NCBI RefSeq assembly: GCF_025628965.1 | Contig: NZ_JAOTEN010000001.1 | Span: forward strand, 1,240,001 to 1,304,000 | Direction of reading: 5' to 3' | DNA from: Chryseobacterium gilvum | GTDB lineage: Bacteria; Bacteroidota; Bacteroidia; Flavobacteriales; Weeksellaceae | DNA: 64,000 bases | Part shown: positions 45,934 to 55,688 of the stretch, in pieces | Layout: the number at the start of each line of letters is the position of its first letter | How positions within the stretch are numbered: the stretch's first letter is position 1 | Notes under the pieces: generated by a model | Database searches by the model: none | Seen by the model: only the letters and a program-made list of their open reading frames with translations | What the model was told of the DNA's origin: nothing | Translations under genes and position numbers: made by a program

Positions 45934-46165
45934 ACTTCTTTGGTTTCCCGCAATCTGTTTGGAACCAAAGAAGTCCTCCGAAGATTTCCCGCGACTTGCG
46001 GAAGACTTCCATAGTTGTTTAGAAGTTACAAACAGGGTTGTTTTAAACCAAAGAAAACCTCCGGAGGTTTCCCACAACTTGCAGGAGACTTCCGGAGTAC
46101 TCTGGAAGTCACACATAGGGTTGTTTTAAATAAACGGAGGTTTCCGGTGGTTTGTTTAAAGGTTG
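45934..46165. repeat. Imperfect tandem repeat, 83-bp period
   Basis: TTTCCC followed by GC-CTTGC-GGA blocks at 45985 and 46068 and GGGTTGTTTTAAA at 46035 and 46118 are both 83 bases apart, so at least two units of 83 bp lie in tandem; a partial copy begins at 45944 (half-period 41) and another after 46135. The blocks contain CCTCCGGAGG-type inverted segments. Open frames exist here on both strands but are products of the repeat. Confidence 0.75.
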
Positions 46166-46407
46166 TTTGTGAATTTCTAAATGAATATTTCTGCATCATA
46201 ATCCGCTAGTACGAGCTTCAAACTCATGTCTAAAGCTAAATTATGGGTACGAGCAAGATACTTGCAACAGTGGGTGAATTGTCGTTTTTTACAATAGTCA
46301 GTAGAAATACTTAAATTAAAATAATATCAGTTTTATATATTTGCCAGTTACAATTTTAAATTAACACATAATTCAAACCTACTTTTAAATACAATATATA
46401 AAATACT
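46166..46407. other. Non-coding stretch with promoter of the AlbA_2 gene
   Basis: AT-rich. TATATTTG at 46336-46343 is an exact -7 element, 64 bases before the ATG at 46408. No other feature recognised. Confidence 0.45.
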
Positions 46408-48081
46408 ATGATAAATCTTTTCGAACTATTTCATTATTTAGAAAGTACACCTTCTGAAAGTTTTGAATCAGAAACATTAGAATTTAAGAATTATAAAGAT
46501 GCAAATGCATTATTTAATGCAAAGGATTTATCTGATGAAATTTGTGCATTTGCAAATAAAAAAGGAGGAAGAATAATTATCGGAGTTAAAGATGATAGTG
46601 ATATTAAAAATTTAAAATATATAGAGCAACTAAATGGATTTGAAATAATTGATTTAGATATTGCCAAAGAAAGATTGAATGGAAGATTAAAACCTAAAAT
46701 AAATATTACTTTAGAATATTTCAAATTTAAAGAAAAAAACTATTTAATTATAACCATCCCTAATATTACTCATACAATAGTAAGCACATCATCTGGTAAA
46801 GTATATATCAGAGAAGGCAAATCAAGTGTACCGGCAGAACCTTATCAAATTCAAGAGCTTGTAACAAATCTTCAAACTTATGATTGGAGTAGCCAAGAAA
46901 TAAATTTAGAAAATCCACTACATATTCTAAACGATAAAGCTGTACAAGAGGCTAAAGCAGATTTTTGTACTAGAAGAAAAATTCAAGTAGATACTCTCAC
47001 TAATGAAGCATTTTTAGAAAGTATTGGTGCTACTAGAAATGGAATTTTGAACTATTCAGGATTATTATTTCTTGGTCAGGTATTAGAAATCGAAAAATAC
47101 TTAGGCAATTATGAGTTTCGTTTTTCTTGGAGAACAAATAGTGGACAACTAAAAATTAATGATGTCTGGAATGATTGTATATGGAATAATATAAAAATAG
47201 CCAAAGATTACTTTGACACATGTAATAAAGTAGGAAAAATCACATATAATGAACAAGAATACGAATTAACACCTTTAGACCCACAAGCATTTCACGAAGC
47301 TTTTCTTAATTCTATTGTACACAGGGACTATTCAATTGATGGTATGATTAGTATTAATCATAAAGGGGATGAATTAATTATTTCTAATCCTGGAAAATTT
47401 TATGGTGGCGTTACAGAAGAAAATATTTCCTATCATGAACCACGACATAGAAACAAATCCTTAGCAAAGTTGTTAATGGCTTTTCAATTAGTTGACAGGG
47501 CCGGAATGGGAGTATTACGAATAAGCTTAAATTCTTTAAAATATGGAAGAGATTTTCCTATTTGGACTGAAAATCTTTCCAATATTGAAGTAAAAATGCC
47601 AGCAGAATATATTAAAATTCCGGTTTTTATTTTAACTCAGAAATATATAGATGATTGCAGTATAACAGACTTATATTTAATTAATAAACTTTGTAATGTT
47701 GGATATATAGATGTTTTAGAAGCTGAAAAAGATTTGAAAAAAAAGTATAAAGATCCCTGGATTGAAATTTCAAAATCATTAAATAGGAATGAAATGAAGA
47801 AATACATAGAATTGAAGGGCAATAATAATGGTATTTATATAACAACGACTTCGGTTGGAGATATATGGTTAGACGTGTCAAAGCCTTTTAGGCAAGCTGC
47901 AAATTCTGAAAAACATGTAAATCTTTTTTTATATCTTAAAAAACATAGAAATGCAACTAATGAAGAAGTAAAAACATTATTATCATTTTCAAGGGCAAGT
48001 GTAACCTTTAACTTTTTAAGCAAACTAAAATATGTTAAAAATGTTGGTAAAAGTAGGAGTAGTAGATGGAGTTTAAAATAA
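46408..48081 (+). CDS. AlbA_2/Schlafen-type and GHKL ATP-binding protein
   Basis: 557 residues. The N-terminal AlbA_2 domain (about 18-145) shows ETLEFKNYKD and ICAFANKKGGRIIIGVKDDS; a GHKL-ATPase-like domain (HATPase_c_4) follows with AFHEAFLNSIVHRDYSIDGM and ISNPGKFYGGVTEENI, and QLVDRAGMGVLRI; the C-terminus holds a winged-helix-like segment (NATNEEVKTLLSFSRASVTF). Often annotated as RecG-related or transcriptional regulator; such proteins cluster in accessory and defence regions. AT-rich coding as in the GIY-YIG gene before it. Confidence 0.85.
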   Translation: MINLFELFHYLESTPSESFESETLEFKNYKDANALFNAKDLSDEICAFANKKGGRIIIGVKDDSDIKNLKYIEQLNGFEIIDLDIAKERLNGRLKPKINITLEYFKFKEKNYLIITIPNITHTIVSTSSGKVYIREGKSSVPAEPYQIQELVTNLQTYDWSSQEINLENPLHILNDKAVQEAKADFCTRRKIQVDTLTNEAFLESIGATRNGILNYSGLLFLGQVLEIEKYLGNYEFRFSWRTNSGQLKINDVWNDCIWNNIKIAKDYFDTCNKVGKITYNEQEYELTPLDPQAFHEAFLNSIVHRDYSIDGMISINHKGDELIISNPGKFYGGVTEENISYHEPRHRNKSLAKLLMAFQLVDRAGMGVLRISLNSLKYGRDFPIWTENLSNIEVKMPAEYIKIPVFILTQKYIDDCSITDLYLINKLCNVGYIDVLEAEKDLKKKYKDPWIEISKSLNRNEMKKYIELKGNNNGIYITTTSVGDIWLDVSKPFRQAANSEKHVNLFLYLKKHRNATNEEVKTLLSFSRASVTFNFLSKLKYVKNVGKSRSSRWSLK

Positions 48082-48103
48082 AGTTATTTACAATTTTTTT
48101 TTG

Positions 48104-48140
48104 ATATAGAAAAACCTGCCTCATAGCAGGTTTTTCTCAT
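48104..48140 (+). terminator. Terminator after the AlbA_2 gene
   Basis: AAAAACCTGC/GCAGGTTTTT with loop CTCATA; outer GATAT/ATATC lengthen the stem. The hairpin core equals that at 40975-40994. Confidence 0.8.
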
Positions 48141-48155
48141 ATCTAAAAAGTTTTA

Positions 48156-48238
48156 AAACAAACTTTCGTCCACAAAATTCGGCAACGTCACTTTCAAATT
48201 CGGCTCAGCTTCCATGGCTCTTTAATGGCGAAAACAGC
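48156..48238 (-). pseudogene. Duplicated 3' end of hutU
   Basis: 83 bases that match the last 84 bases of hutU (48713-48796) with seven substitutions and one single-base deletion, about 90% identity, in the same orientation. They encode the degenerate last ~27 codons of urocanate hydratase. Together with the intact end they bracket the 150-residue gene at 48252. Confidence 0.88.
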
Positions 48239-48251
48239 GACAAATATTTTA

Positions 48252-48704
48252 TTAATCATTCGATAAAATCCTAATGTAGAAATTTAAAAAGGTTAAAATC
48301 ACTAAATAATTTTTGAAACCGTCTGCCACTTTTATTTCATATTGAGTTTTAAAAATTCCTTTTTTATTTATGGTGATGACTAATTCCGACTTTCTGAATA
48401 CACTCATTTTATTATTAAACCAGCCTGCATTTTCATATGTGTAAATCTCTTTAGAACTTCCATAATAAATCAATATGCTTTGTAAAATATCTGATTCTAT
48501 TAGTAACTTATCGTTCTGATCAACAATTTCTATATCGGTTCCCAGAAAATGAACATTTTTTATTTTAAAAACGTCTTGATTAATTTTTATTTTTTCTTTA
48601 AAACCTGAAATCAAATTAAAAAAAAGTTCGCCAACAAGTTCTCCATTCTCATCAAATAATTGCATTGAAGAAAATAGAGAAGATTTTATTTTGAATTCTT
48701 TCAT
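48252..48704 (-). CDS. Unrecognised beta-rich protein between hutU-end copies
   Basis: 150 residues, no signal peptide; strands alternate through FDENGELVGELFFNLIS, VFKIKNVHFLGTDIEIVDQ and YTYENAGWFNNKMSVFRKSE, and a hydrophobic C-terminal segment (FKNYLVILTFLNFYIRIL) could be a membrane anchor. The pattern is loosely like LURP-one/tubby-type beta-barrel proteins, which I cannot confirm. AT-rich. Its location, exactly between the hutU end and its duplicate, indicates that it came in by an insertion. Confidence 0.65.
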   Translation of the reverse strand: MKEFKIKSSLFSSMQLFDENGELVGELFFNLISGFKEKIKINQDVFKIKNVHFLGTDIEIVDQNDKLLIESDILQSILIYYGSSKEIYTYENAGWFNNKMSVFRKSELVITINKKGIFKTQYEIKVADGFKNYLVILTFLNFYIRILSND

Positions 48705-48709
48705 GCAGT

Positions 48710-50695
48710 TTAAAACAAACCCTCATCCACAAAATTCGGCAATGTCACCTTCAAATTCGGTTCGGCTTCCATGGCTCTTTTAATGGCGAAAACAGCTCCC
48801 TCATTTCTGGCCCAACTTCGTCTGGAAATTCCGTTGTTGACATCCCAGAACAGCATTGATTTTAATCTTCTGTCGGCATCGTCGCTTCCGTCCAATAACA
48901 TCCCGAAACCACCGTTGATCACTTCTCCCCAACCGACACCGCCGCCGTTGTGAATAGAAACCCAGGTTGCCCCACGGAAACTATCCCCAATCACATTCTG
49001 AATCGCCATATCTGCGGTAAATCTTGAACCGTCATAAATATTGGAAGTTTCCCGGTACGGAGAATCGGTCCCCGAAACATCATGATGATCCCTTCCTAAA
49101 ACAACAGGCCCGATTTCCCCGTTTTGAATAGCTTTGTTGAATGATTCAGCGATTTTCATTCTTCCTTCTGCATCGGCGTATAGGATTCTTGCCTGTGAAC
49201 CCACCACCAGTTGATTTTCCTGTGCCCCTTTGATCCACTGGATATTGTCTTTCATCTGCTGCTGGATTTCTTCAGGAGAGGTTTTAATCATTTCTTCCAA
49301 AACCTGACACGCGATTTCATCGGTTTTCTGCAGATCTTCCGGATTTCCGCTCGCGCATACCCAACGGAACGGCCCGAAACCGTAATCAAAACACATCGGC
49401 CCCATAATATCCTGAACATACGAAGGGAATTTGAATTCTCTTCCCAACGTCGGATGATCAGACATCACATCGGCTCCGGCTCTGGAAGCTTCCAATAAAA
49501 AGGCGTTTCCGTAATCGAAGAAATACGTTCCTTTTTCAGTATGTGTATTGATCGCTGCAGCATGCCTTCTTAAGGTTTCCTGTACTTTTTCCCTGAACAG
49601 TTCAGGCTGTTCTGCCATCATTCTGTTGGATTCTTCAAAGCTTTGTCCGGCAGGATAATAGCCTCCCGCCCAAGGATTGTGAAGCGAAGTCTGGTCTGAA
49701 CCGATATCGATTCTTACATTTTCCTGATCAAATTTTTCCCAAACCTCAACGATATTTCCGAGATACGCCAGCGAAACCGTTTCCTGATTTTCCTGCGCTT
49801 TTCTGACTCTTGCAACTAACTCGTCCAGGTTTTCATGAATTTCATTGACCCATTTCTGCTCATGGCGGATTTTAGTAATTTTCGGATTCACTTCTGCGCA
49901 GACGGTAACGCAACCTGCTATATTTCCTGCTTTGGGCTGCGCTCCGGACATTCCGCCCAATCCGGAAGTCACAAACAAGCCGCCTTTTGGCTCTTTATTA
50001 ATTTTTCTAAACGCATTTAAAACCGTAATCGTAGTTCCGTGTACAATTCCCTGCGGACCAATATACATGTAGCTTCCCGCCGTCATTTGCCCGTACTGCG
50101 AGACGCCCAACGCATTGAATTTTTCCCAATCATCGGGTTTAGAATAATTGGGGATCACCATTCCGTTGGTAACCACGACTCTCGGCGCGTCTTTATGAGA
50201 CGGGAACAATCCCATCGGATGCCCGGAATACATGGTTAAAGTCTGTTCGTCGGTCATTTCCGACAGGTATTCCATGGTGAGAAGATATTGCGCCCAGTTG
50301 GAGAATACGCCTCCATTTCCACCGTAGGTGATCAGTTCGTGGGGATGTTGCGCCACTGCATAATCCAGGTTATTCTGAATCATCAACATAATGGCTTTTG
50401 CCTGTTCAGATTTTCCGGGGTATTCTGAGATCGGCCGTGCTTTCATTTCGTAATCCGGACGGAAACGATACATGTAAATTCTGCCGTACATTTCCAGTTC
50501 TTCCTTAAATTCGGGCAGCAATTCTGCATGGAATTTCGGATCAAAATAGCGCAACGCATTTTTTAAGGCTAATTTTTTCTCTTCATCCGTTAAAATTTCT
50601 TTGCGTTTCGGAGCGTGGTTGATCTGGGTTTCGTATGGTTTCGGCTTTGGTAATTCTGCGGGAATCCCCTGTTGTATCTGTTCCTGGAAAGTCAT
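48710..50695 (-). CDS. hutU: Urocanate hydratase
   Basis: 661 residues, the long form found in Bacteroidota (E. coli-type enzymes have about 556). It converts urocanate to imidazolonepropionate in histidine breakdown, using tightly bound NAD. Landmarks: MYSGHPMGLFPSHKDAPRVV, GLGGMSGAQPKAGNIAGCVT, YGFGPFRWVCASGNPEDL (catalytic loop Cys) and VSIHNGGGVGWGEVINGGFG. The other hut genes are not in the window. The 3' end has a decayed copy at 48156-48238. Confidence 0.95.
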   Translation of the reverse strand: MTFQEQIQQGIPAELPKPKPYETQINHAPKRKEILTDEEKKLALKNALRYFDPKFHAELLPEFKEELEMYGRIYMYRFRPDYEMKARPISEYPGKSEQAKAIMLMIQNNLDYAVAQHPHELITYGGNGGVFSNWAQYLLTMEYLSEMTDEQTLTMYSGHPMGLFPSHKDAPRVVVTNGMVIPNYSKPDDWEKFNALGVSQYGQMTAGSYMYIGPQGIVHGTTITVLNAFRKINKEPKGGLFVTSGLGGMSGAQPKAGNIAGCVTVCAEVNPKITKIRHEQKWVNEIHENLDELVARVRKAQENQETVSLAYLGNIVEVWEKFDQENVRIDIGSDQTSLHNPWAGGYYPAGQSFEESNRMMAEQPELFREKVQETLRRHAAAINTHTEKGTYFFDYGNAFLLEASRAGADVMSDHPTLGREFKFPSYVQDIMGPMCFDYGFGPFRWVCASGNPEDLQKTDEIACQVLEEMIKTSPEEIQQQMKDNIQWIKGAQENQLVVGSQARILYADAEGRMKIAESFNKAIQNGEIGPVVLGRDHHDVSGTDSPYRETSNIYDGSRFTADMAIQNVIGDSFRGATWVSIHNGGGVGWGEVINGGFGMLLDGSDDADRRLKSMLFWDVNNGISRRSWARNEGAVFAIKRAMEAEPNLKVTLPNFVDEGLF

Positions 50696-50843
50696 ATTTC
50701 GTTTAATGTTGTGTTTACATTCTATATTTCGAAGTTTTAAAGATATTCAAATTAGAAAATACAATGCAACAAAATGGTAAAAAATACGCCGACTGCTTTA
50801 CTCGCAGAAATACAGTCCATCATTATTGTTGTTTTCAGATGAT

Positions 50844-50873
50844 AAAAAGCCTCACTGAAAAATCAATGAGGCT
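50844..50873 (-). terminator. Terminator of the T9SS cargo gene
   Basis: AGCCTCA/TGAGGCT stem with 12-base loop; on the minus strand followed by TTTTT. Confidence 0.7.
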
Positions 50874-50894
50874 GAAGAGTTTTTTATTACACTG

Positions 50895-53800
50895 TTAATT
50901 ATTGTTTTTGACAAGTACCCAACCGGTAAATGTTCTTCCATCCGGAAGTGTGATGACGTACCAGTAACTGGAAGTCGGGATTGGCCGTCCTGCAATAGTA
51001 CCGTCCCAATCGATCTGCGTATTGGTGTTTTGCTCAAAAATCAAATACTGATAACGGTCAAACACTTTTACATTAGTCATTTTATTTCCGAATACATGAA
51101 GGTTTCTGATGATCCATCGGTCATTTTTGCCATCTCCGTTGGGTGTAATAGCGTTTTTAATATCCAGGATAACACCATCCTGTTTGATGATACACGTTCC
51201 TTCAAGATATCGCACATAGAAAGTGGTAATTCCTGTAGGCAGATTGTAGAACACATTTCCGGACTGCCAAGTTACGCCGTCTATAGAATAGACGATAGGC
51301 TGCGAACCTGTAGCGATAACGGTATAGCTGTTTCCGCTGGCTATGAGCTCCTTGATGACCGGAACATCGTAATGTTTTGCTTCAAAAGTGGTGGTGTAAG
51401 AACATCCGTTATCTGCCGTTACCGTTACTGAATAGGTTCCTACTGCAATACCTGTAACAGTATCGGTGGTGGAAACTACTTGTCCGGAAGGATTGGTCCA
51501 GATATACGATGTAATATTGAATCCCTGAACCTGTAATGTATATTTGAAATTACCGTCCGGACAGAAATACTGCGTAGGAATATCAAACATCGGCACTTTT
51601 TTCAGGGTAATTTTTATCGTTGCCATTTCAGGGCAGAATCCCTGAGCATTTACTTTTACATAAATCGTATTGGATCCTAAGTTCTGATTAAACTGATAAC
51701 TGCCCGGATTGGAAATCGCATTGGTTCCCGCATTCAGATCTGCCAAACTCGGATAATATGTAAAGGTTGTACCGCTTCCGGTATAGATTTGCTGCTGAAA
51801 CTGGGTTAAATCGACATTTTCAATCCCGTTATTACCCGTGTCGCAGACATCATTCAAATTAAAAGGACCTGCATTCTGAAGCACTACTTTATCCCCTAAA
51901 ATAAAGCTGATCGTCGCAATATCGTCACACCCGGGAATATTCTGAATTTTAACCCAAATCTGAGCCGGAAATGGCTGCGCCATAAAATTCTGCGGATTGG
52001 GAATGGCATTCACATTATTCTGCGCATCCTGTTGGGTAAGATAAAAACTGAATGTATTCATCGGATTCGGAATATCTACATACAGATTGGTAAAATTCAA
52101 CAGGTTGACTTCATAGCTTCCATCAAGATTATTATCGCAAACCATAATGGTAGAATTGATGGCTTTCGGAGGAAAATAAGTGTTCAGCTGAATAGGTGCC
52201 ACAGAGAAACATCCTGTAGAATTGGCCTGGAATCTTGCCCAAACCTGTACCGTTGAGACATTGGTCGTTATCGTATTTCCTATTTGAGTCGACGGAACAC
52301 CTGCATTGGCTTCTGCGGCTGTAAGATAATACGAAATAGTGATCCCGGATAGTGAATAGGTATTCTGAGCCGGTATAAACATCTGCGAAACCGCATCATT
52401 CAGCTGGAATGTCTCACTCAGATTAAAATCTTCGTCACAAGTATTTAAAACTGCATTTTGTAACACAACAGGTGGCAAAAATGTCATTTGAATATTCAAT
52501 TGAGACGCAGAAAAACACTCGCCGCTGTTCGATTGTACTTTTACATATACCGTCGCATTGCCCTGTACCGGAAACTGTGCAGGATCTGTAATCTGTCCTG
52601 AAAAAGTATGAGCCGCCGCATCATAAGAAGTATAATAAGTAAACGTTACAGCGGAAGATCCACTGTAGATCTGAGGTTGGGATAAGGTAAGATTGTAGAT
52701 TTCGATCCCGTCATTATTATTGTCACAGATATTGTTTAGTGCTACATTCACCGTCGCATTAACTGCCGGAGTTGAACTCAACGAAAAGCTGACCGGATAA
52801 ATCTGCACACAATTGTACGAGGTTATTTTAGCGAAAATCTGATTATTTCCTGTTATTGTTGCATTTGTAATAGGATTGGTTCCTGACTGTGCATTAGCGA
52901 GGGTCTGATAAAACAATACTGTTGCATTCTGAGTCCCAATGATCGCTCCCGTAAATGGGGTTAAAGCAACATTTTCCGTATTATCATTATTAAAATCACA
53001 AATACTGAAATTAGAAGCTACAATTACAGGATGAACCAGGTGAACATTTAATGCTCTAATTGTATAGCAATCATCAGACTGTTCGAAACGTACGTAATAG
53101 GTTGTGGTAACCAAATCACCATTGGTGGTTACAGTCTGATTGGGCGAAATAGGATTTATCCCGAATGACGCGTCTGCATAAGATGCATAAAATTCTACAA
53201 CAGGCACGGAAGCTGGCTGAACCAGCATATTAGTAGAAAGTGCCTGTAGATTGAAGCTGATATCATCGGTTCCGTTAAAGCAAATGTATTCATTTTTTTC
53301 ATTGACTTTAATTTCTGTAAAGGTTACGTCCATATTCACCTGAACCACCGTAAAACATCCACCCGGAATTTCTACCCGTACAAATATCTGATAAATTCCT
53401 TTTTTTATGGTACTTAAATTAGCTCCTACCCCACTAAAAGCTTCTGCATAGGTGTTATACGCAACAAAAGTAGCGCCCGGCTGAGTAGAAATTAAAGGCC
53501 CCAAAGTGAGACTGTAATCAAACGGTTCTGAATTATCTGCGTTGATATCACAGACCGTATATTGATAATTGATTGGTGAATTGGCATTGACACCCGGCTT
53601 TAACTGAAGTGTAAGTGGCCCCAATACATAGGTGCATGCTGCATCCTGAACTCTTACCCATATTTGTGCAGAACCTGTAATATTGGTTGTAAGAATAGGA
53701 TTCGTATTGTTTTGCGCATTATTCTGAGTCTGATGATACGAAATCCCGGTCGTTCCTGCCGGAAGAATCTGAGAATTAAGCAGGGTTAAATCATATCCGT

Positions 53801-55094
53801 TTTCTACCCCGTTATTATTGGTATCACAAACTTCAACTAGATTTTTTAGCAGGTTTTTACTGAGAAAATTAAGGGTAAGAACGGCTACTCTGAAACATCC
53901 GGGAACCGAAGGGTTCTGAATTCTTACATACAATATCGCATTGGCATTAAGAATGTAGGTTGTAGACAATGCATTCTGGCCTGACTGTGCATCCTGAAGT
54001 GTAGAATGGAATGTAAAATTAAAATTGGCGGGATTCTGTGAAGTCAGATTGGGTTTAAAACTGTTAAGATCTATGTTCACAGGAGTGTTTCCACAAAAAT
54101 TCTGACTGTAATTTTTTGCGACCGGATAGGAAGCATCAAAATCGATAATAAAATCATCGGTGAAGGTAAGAAAACTGTTTCCGCACGCATTGAATTTTAC
54201 AGTTGCCGTATAGGTTTCGTTTTGTGTAGGACAGACATTGGTCTGAACTCCGGTGGCTATAACCTGTGCTGCAGAATTTGACCATGTTACTTCAGGCAAA
54301 ATGGTATTTCCGGTGGGACTGAAACGGTAGGCTTCCTGCAGCGCCTCCCAGTTTCCTGTATTTCTTGCAGCAGGAGAATATCCTAAAGTTCCGTCGTTAT
54401 TCATAATTCCGATGAGCGCATTCTCAAACTTCCTGGTTGCACAGGGAGTCAGTTTTTTCTCTACGAAGACTTCTACAATATTGGTTGTTTCATGCAAAAC
54501 AATCTGTGAAGAAGAGCGGTCTGTACAGCCGGCCACCCTGCCTTCATAGAAATTGACCACAAATTTTCTGTATGGTGCCGTTCCTATGGTAGAATAATAA
54601 ATTTCTGAAGCATCTGATGTGGAAAACACCAAATCGTGATACACCCCGAAAATTGAATTTTTGGGCAAATTTACATTTGGGTTTTGCCAAAAAACATTAG
54701 GGTAATTGATATTTCCTAGTTGACTGGCATCAAAAGTTACCATCCCGTTTGAACCTACAACCAATGAATTAAAATTCTGACTGAAAAAGCAGAATGAAAA
54801 CGGAAGATCCAGTTTTACGGCAAAAAGATCATCAAAATTGGCATTCAGCGCAGTCCCCTGATTTAAAGGAATCGCAGGATTGTATACTTCGGATGTTACG
54901 GCATACGTATTGGTCTCTTTAATTGTAGGGTATTCTACATGAAGCAGCTTACAGCCATTTGCATCCAGATCATTGGTACACGAAACATGAAAATTTTCAT
55001 TCCCCGAAGCATCTTTCACCTTTACCTGAAGCGGAGCCTGCCCAAATAGATAGGTGGCAATGAATAATATGATAACAGATAGATTTTTTTTCAT
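50895..55094 (-). CDS. Type IX secreted modular protein (type B C-terminal domain)
   Basis: 1399 residues. Signal peptide 1-19 (ATYLFGQ). An N-terminal region of about 300 residues holds beta-sandwich-like sequence (FNSLVVGSNGMVTFDASQLG). Then about ten units of roughly 100 residues follow, each opened by CD-x-N-x-DG-x-E-x-x-x-LT (VCDTNNNGVENGYDLT, ICDNNNDGIEIYNLT, VCDTGNNGIENVDLT) and containing VQVWARF- or IYVKV-type strands. The C-terminus ITPNGDGKNDRWIIRNLHVF to VLVKNNN is the CHU_C/gliding-type (type B) sorting domain. Predicted to cross the outer membrane by the T9SS and stay at the cell surface or be released, as an adhesin-like protein. Confidence 0.88.
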   Translation of the reverse strand: MKKNLSVIILFIATYLFGQAPLQVKVKDASGNENFHVSCTNDLDANGCKLLHVEYPTIKETNTYAVTSEVYNPAIPLNQGTALNANFDDLFAVKLDLPFSFCFFSQNFNSLVVGSNGMVTFDASQLGNINYPNVFWQNPNVNLPKNSIFGVYHDLVFSTSDASEIYYSTIGTAPYRKFVVNFYEGRVAGCTDRSSSQIVLHETTNIVEVFVEKKLTPCATRKFENALIGIMNNDGTLGYSPAARNTGNWEALQEAYRFSPTGNTILPEVTWSNSAAQVIATGVQTNVCPTQNETYTATVKFNACGNSFLTFTDDFIIDFDASYPVAKNYSQNFCGNTPVNIDLNSFKPNLTSQNPANFNFTFHSTLQDAQSGQNALSTTYILNANAILYVRIQNPSVPGCFRVAVLTLNFLSKNLLKNLVEVCDTNNNGVENGYDLTLLNSQILPAGTTGISYHQTQNNAQNNTNPILTTNITGSAQIWVRVQDAACTYVLGPLTLQLKPGVNANSPINYQYTVCDINADNSEPFDYSLTLGPLISTQPGATFVAYNTYAEAFSGVGANLSTIKKGIYQIFVRVEIPGGCFTVVQVNMDVTFTEIKVNEKNEYICFNGTDDISFNLQALSTNMLVQPASVPVVEFYASYADASFGINPISPNQTVTTNGDLVTTTYYVRFEQSDDCYTIRALNVHLVHPVIVASNFSICDFNNDNTENVALTPFTGAIIGTQNATVLFYQTLANAQSGTNPITNATITGNNQIFAKITSYNCVQIYPVSFSLSSTPAVNATVNVALNNICDNNNDGIEIYNLTLSQPQIYSGSSAVTFTYYTSYDAAAHTFSGQITDPAQFPVQGNATVYVKVQSNSGECFSASQLNIQMTFLPPVVLQNAVLNTCDEDFNLSETFQLNDAVSQMFIPAQNTYSLSGITISYYLTAAEANAGVPSTQIGNTITTNVSTVQVWARFQANSTGCFSVAPIQLNTYFPPKAINSTIMVCDNNLDGSYEVNLLNFTNLYVDIPNPMNTFSFYLTQQDAQNNVNAIPNPQNFMAQPFPAQIWVKIQNIPGCDDIATISFILGDKVVLQNAGPFNLNDVCDTGNNGIENVDLTQFQQQIYTGSGTTFTYYPSLADLNAGTNAISNPGSYQFNQNLGSNTIYVKVNAQGFCPEMATIKITLKKVPMFDIPTQYFCPDGNFKYTLQVQGFNITSYIWTNPSGQVVSTTDTVTGIAVGTYSVTVTADNGCSYTTTFEAKHYDVPVIKELIASGNSYTVIATGSQPIVYSIDGVTWQSGNVFYNLPTGITTFYVRYLEGTCIIKQDGVILDIKNAITPNGDGKNDRWIIRNLHVFGNKMTNVKVFDRYQYLIFEQNTNTQIDWDGTIAGRPIPTSSYWYVITLPDGRTFTGWVLVKNNN

Positions 55095-55227
55095 AAAGAT
55101 TTGGCATTAAATTATAATCCTGATCATAATTGACTTTTGTTAAAGCCTTGTTAAAATTACCATTTTTTTATTACAAATAAAGTAATCATAAATATTTTTT
55201 TATCAATAATTAATATTATATTCACAT

Positions 55228-55257
55228 AAAAAAAGCCATCTCGCAAGAGACAGCTTT
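55228..55257 (-). terminator. Terminator of the acidic-protein gene
   Basis: Imperfect stem AAAGC..ATCTC/GAGA..GCTTT around GCAA; minus strand ends with seven T. Confidence 0.6.
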
Positions 55258-55273
55258 ATACTTTAAATTGTTG

Positions 55274-55576
55274 TTAGGTGATGATGTCATCATTTTCTTC
55301 CTCATGATCGTCTTCATTATCACTTTCGCTGTAAAAATCATTTTCTTCATCCGGAAGCTGATTGGTAATCTGCTCAAAATTATCATCATCTTCTGCTCCG
55401 GGTATATCCAATCCGTAAGGCATTCCATCATTCACATGATTGGCATTGATAATAGGATTTCCATCACCATCTAGCGGAATATGCTTTTCTCTGTTAAAAA
55501 TATCTTCACTCGGGCTGTAATCCATCTCTTCCAAGTTTTTTTCCTGCTCATAAGAGTTATTGTCTTCCTGTATCAT
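55274..55576 (-). CDS. Acidic hypothetical protein
   Basis: 100 residues with an extremely acidic, probably disordered C-terminus (EENDFYSESDNEDDHEEEND) and DGDGNPIINANHVNDGMPYG in the middle. Found in related genera, as far as I recall, without a function. No signal peptide. Ca-binding or nucleic acid mimicry are only possibilities. It has a terminator of its own. Confidence 0.65.
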   Translation of the reverse strand: MIQEDNNSYEQEKNLEEMDYSPSEDIFNREKHIPLDGDGNPIINANHVNDGMPYGLDIPGAEDDDNFEQITNQLPDEENDFYSESDNEDDHEEENDDIIT

Positions 55577-55688
55577 AATAATTCTGTTTAGTGTTTTTAA
55601 ACGATGTCAAAAATGATTCCAAGCTGAAGGTAACTTTTAAATTTTATAGATTTTTTTATATAATACATTCAAGAAGACATGAGATCTT

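Noticed and set aside
45928..46209. Two small open frames on opposite strands
   Set aside because: They lie within the 83-bp repeat and show no protein-like composition.
48156..48796. Phage or integron att site
   Set aside because: The 84-bp copies are direct repeats, but no integrase or tRNA target is nearby, so only the neutral description as a duplicated gene end is kept.
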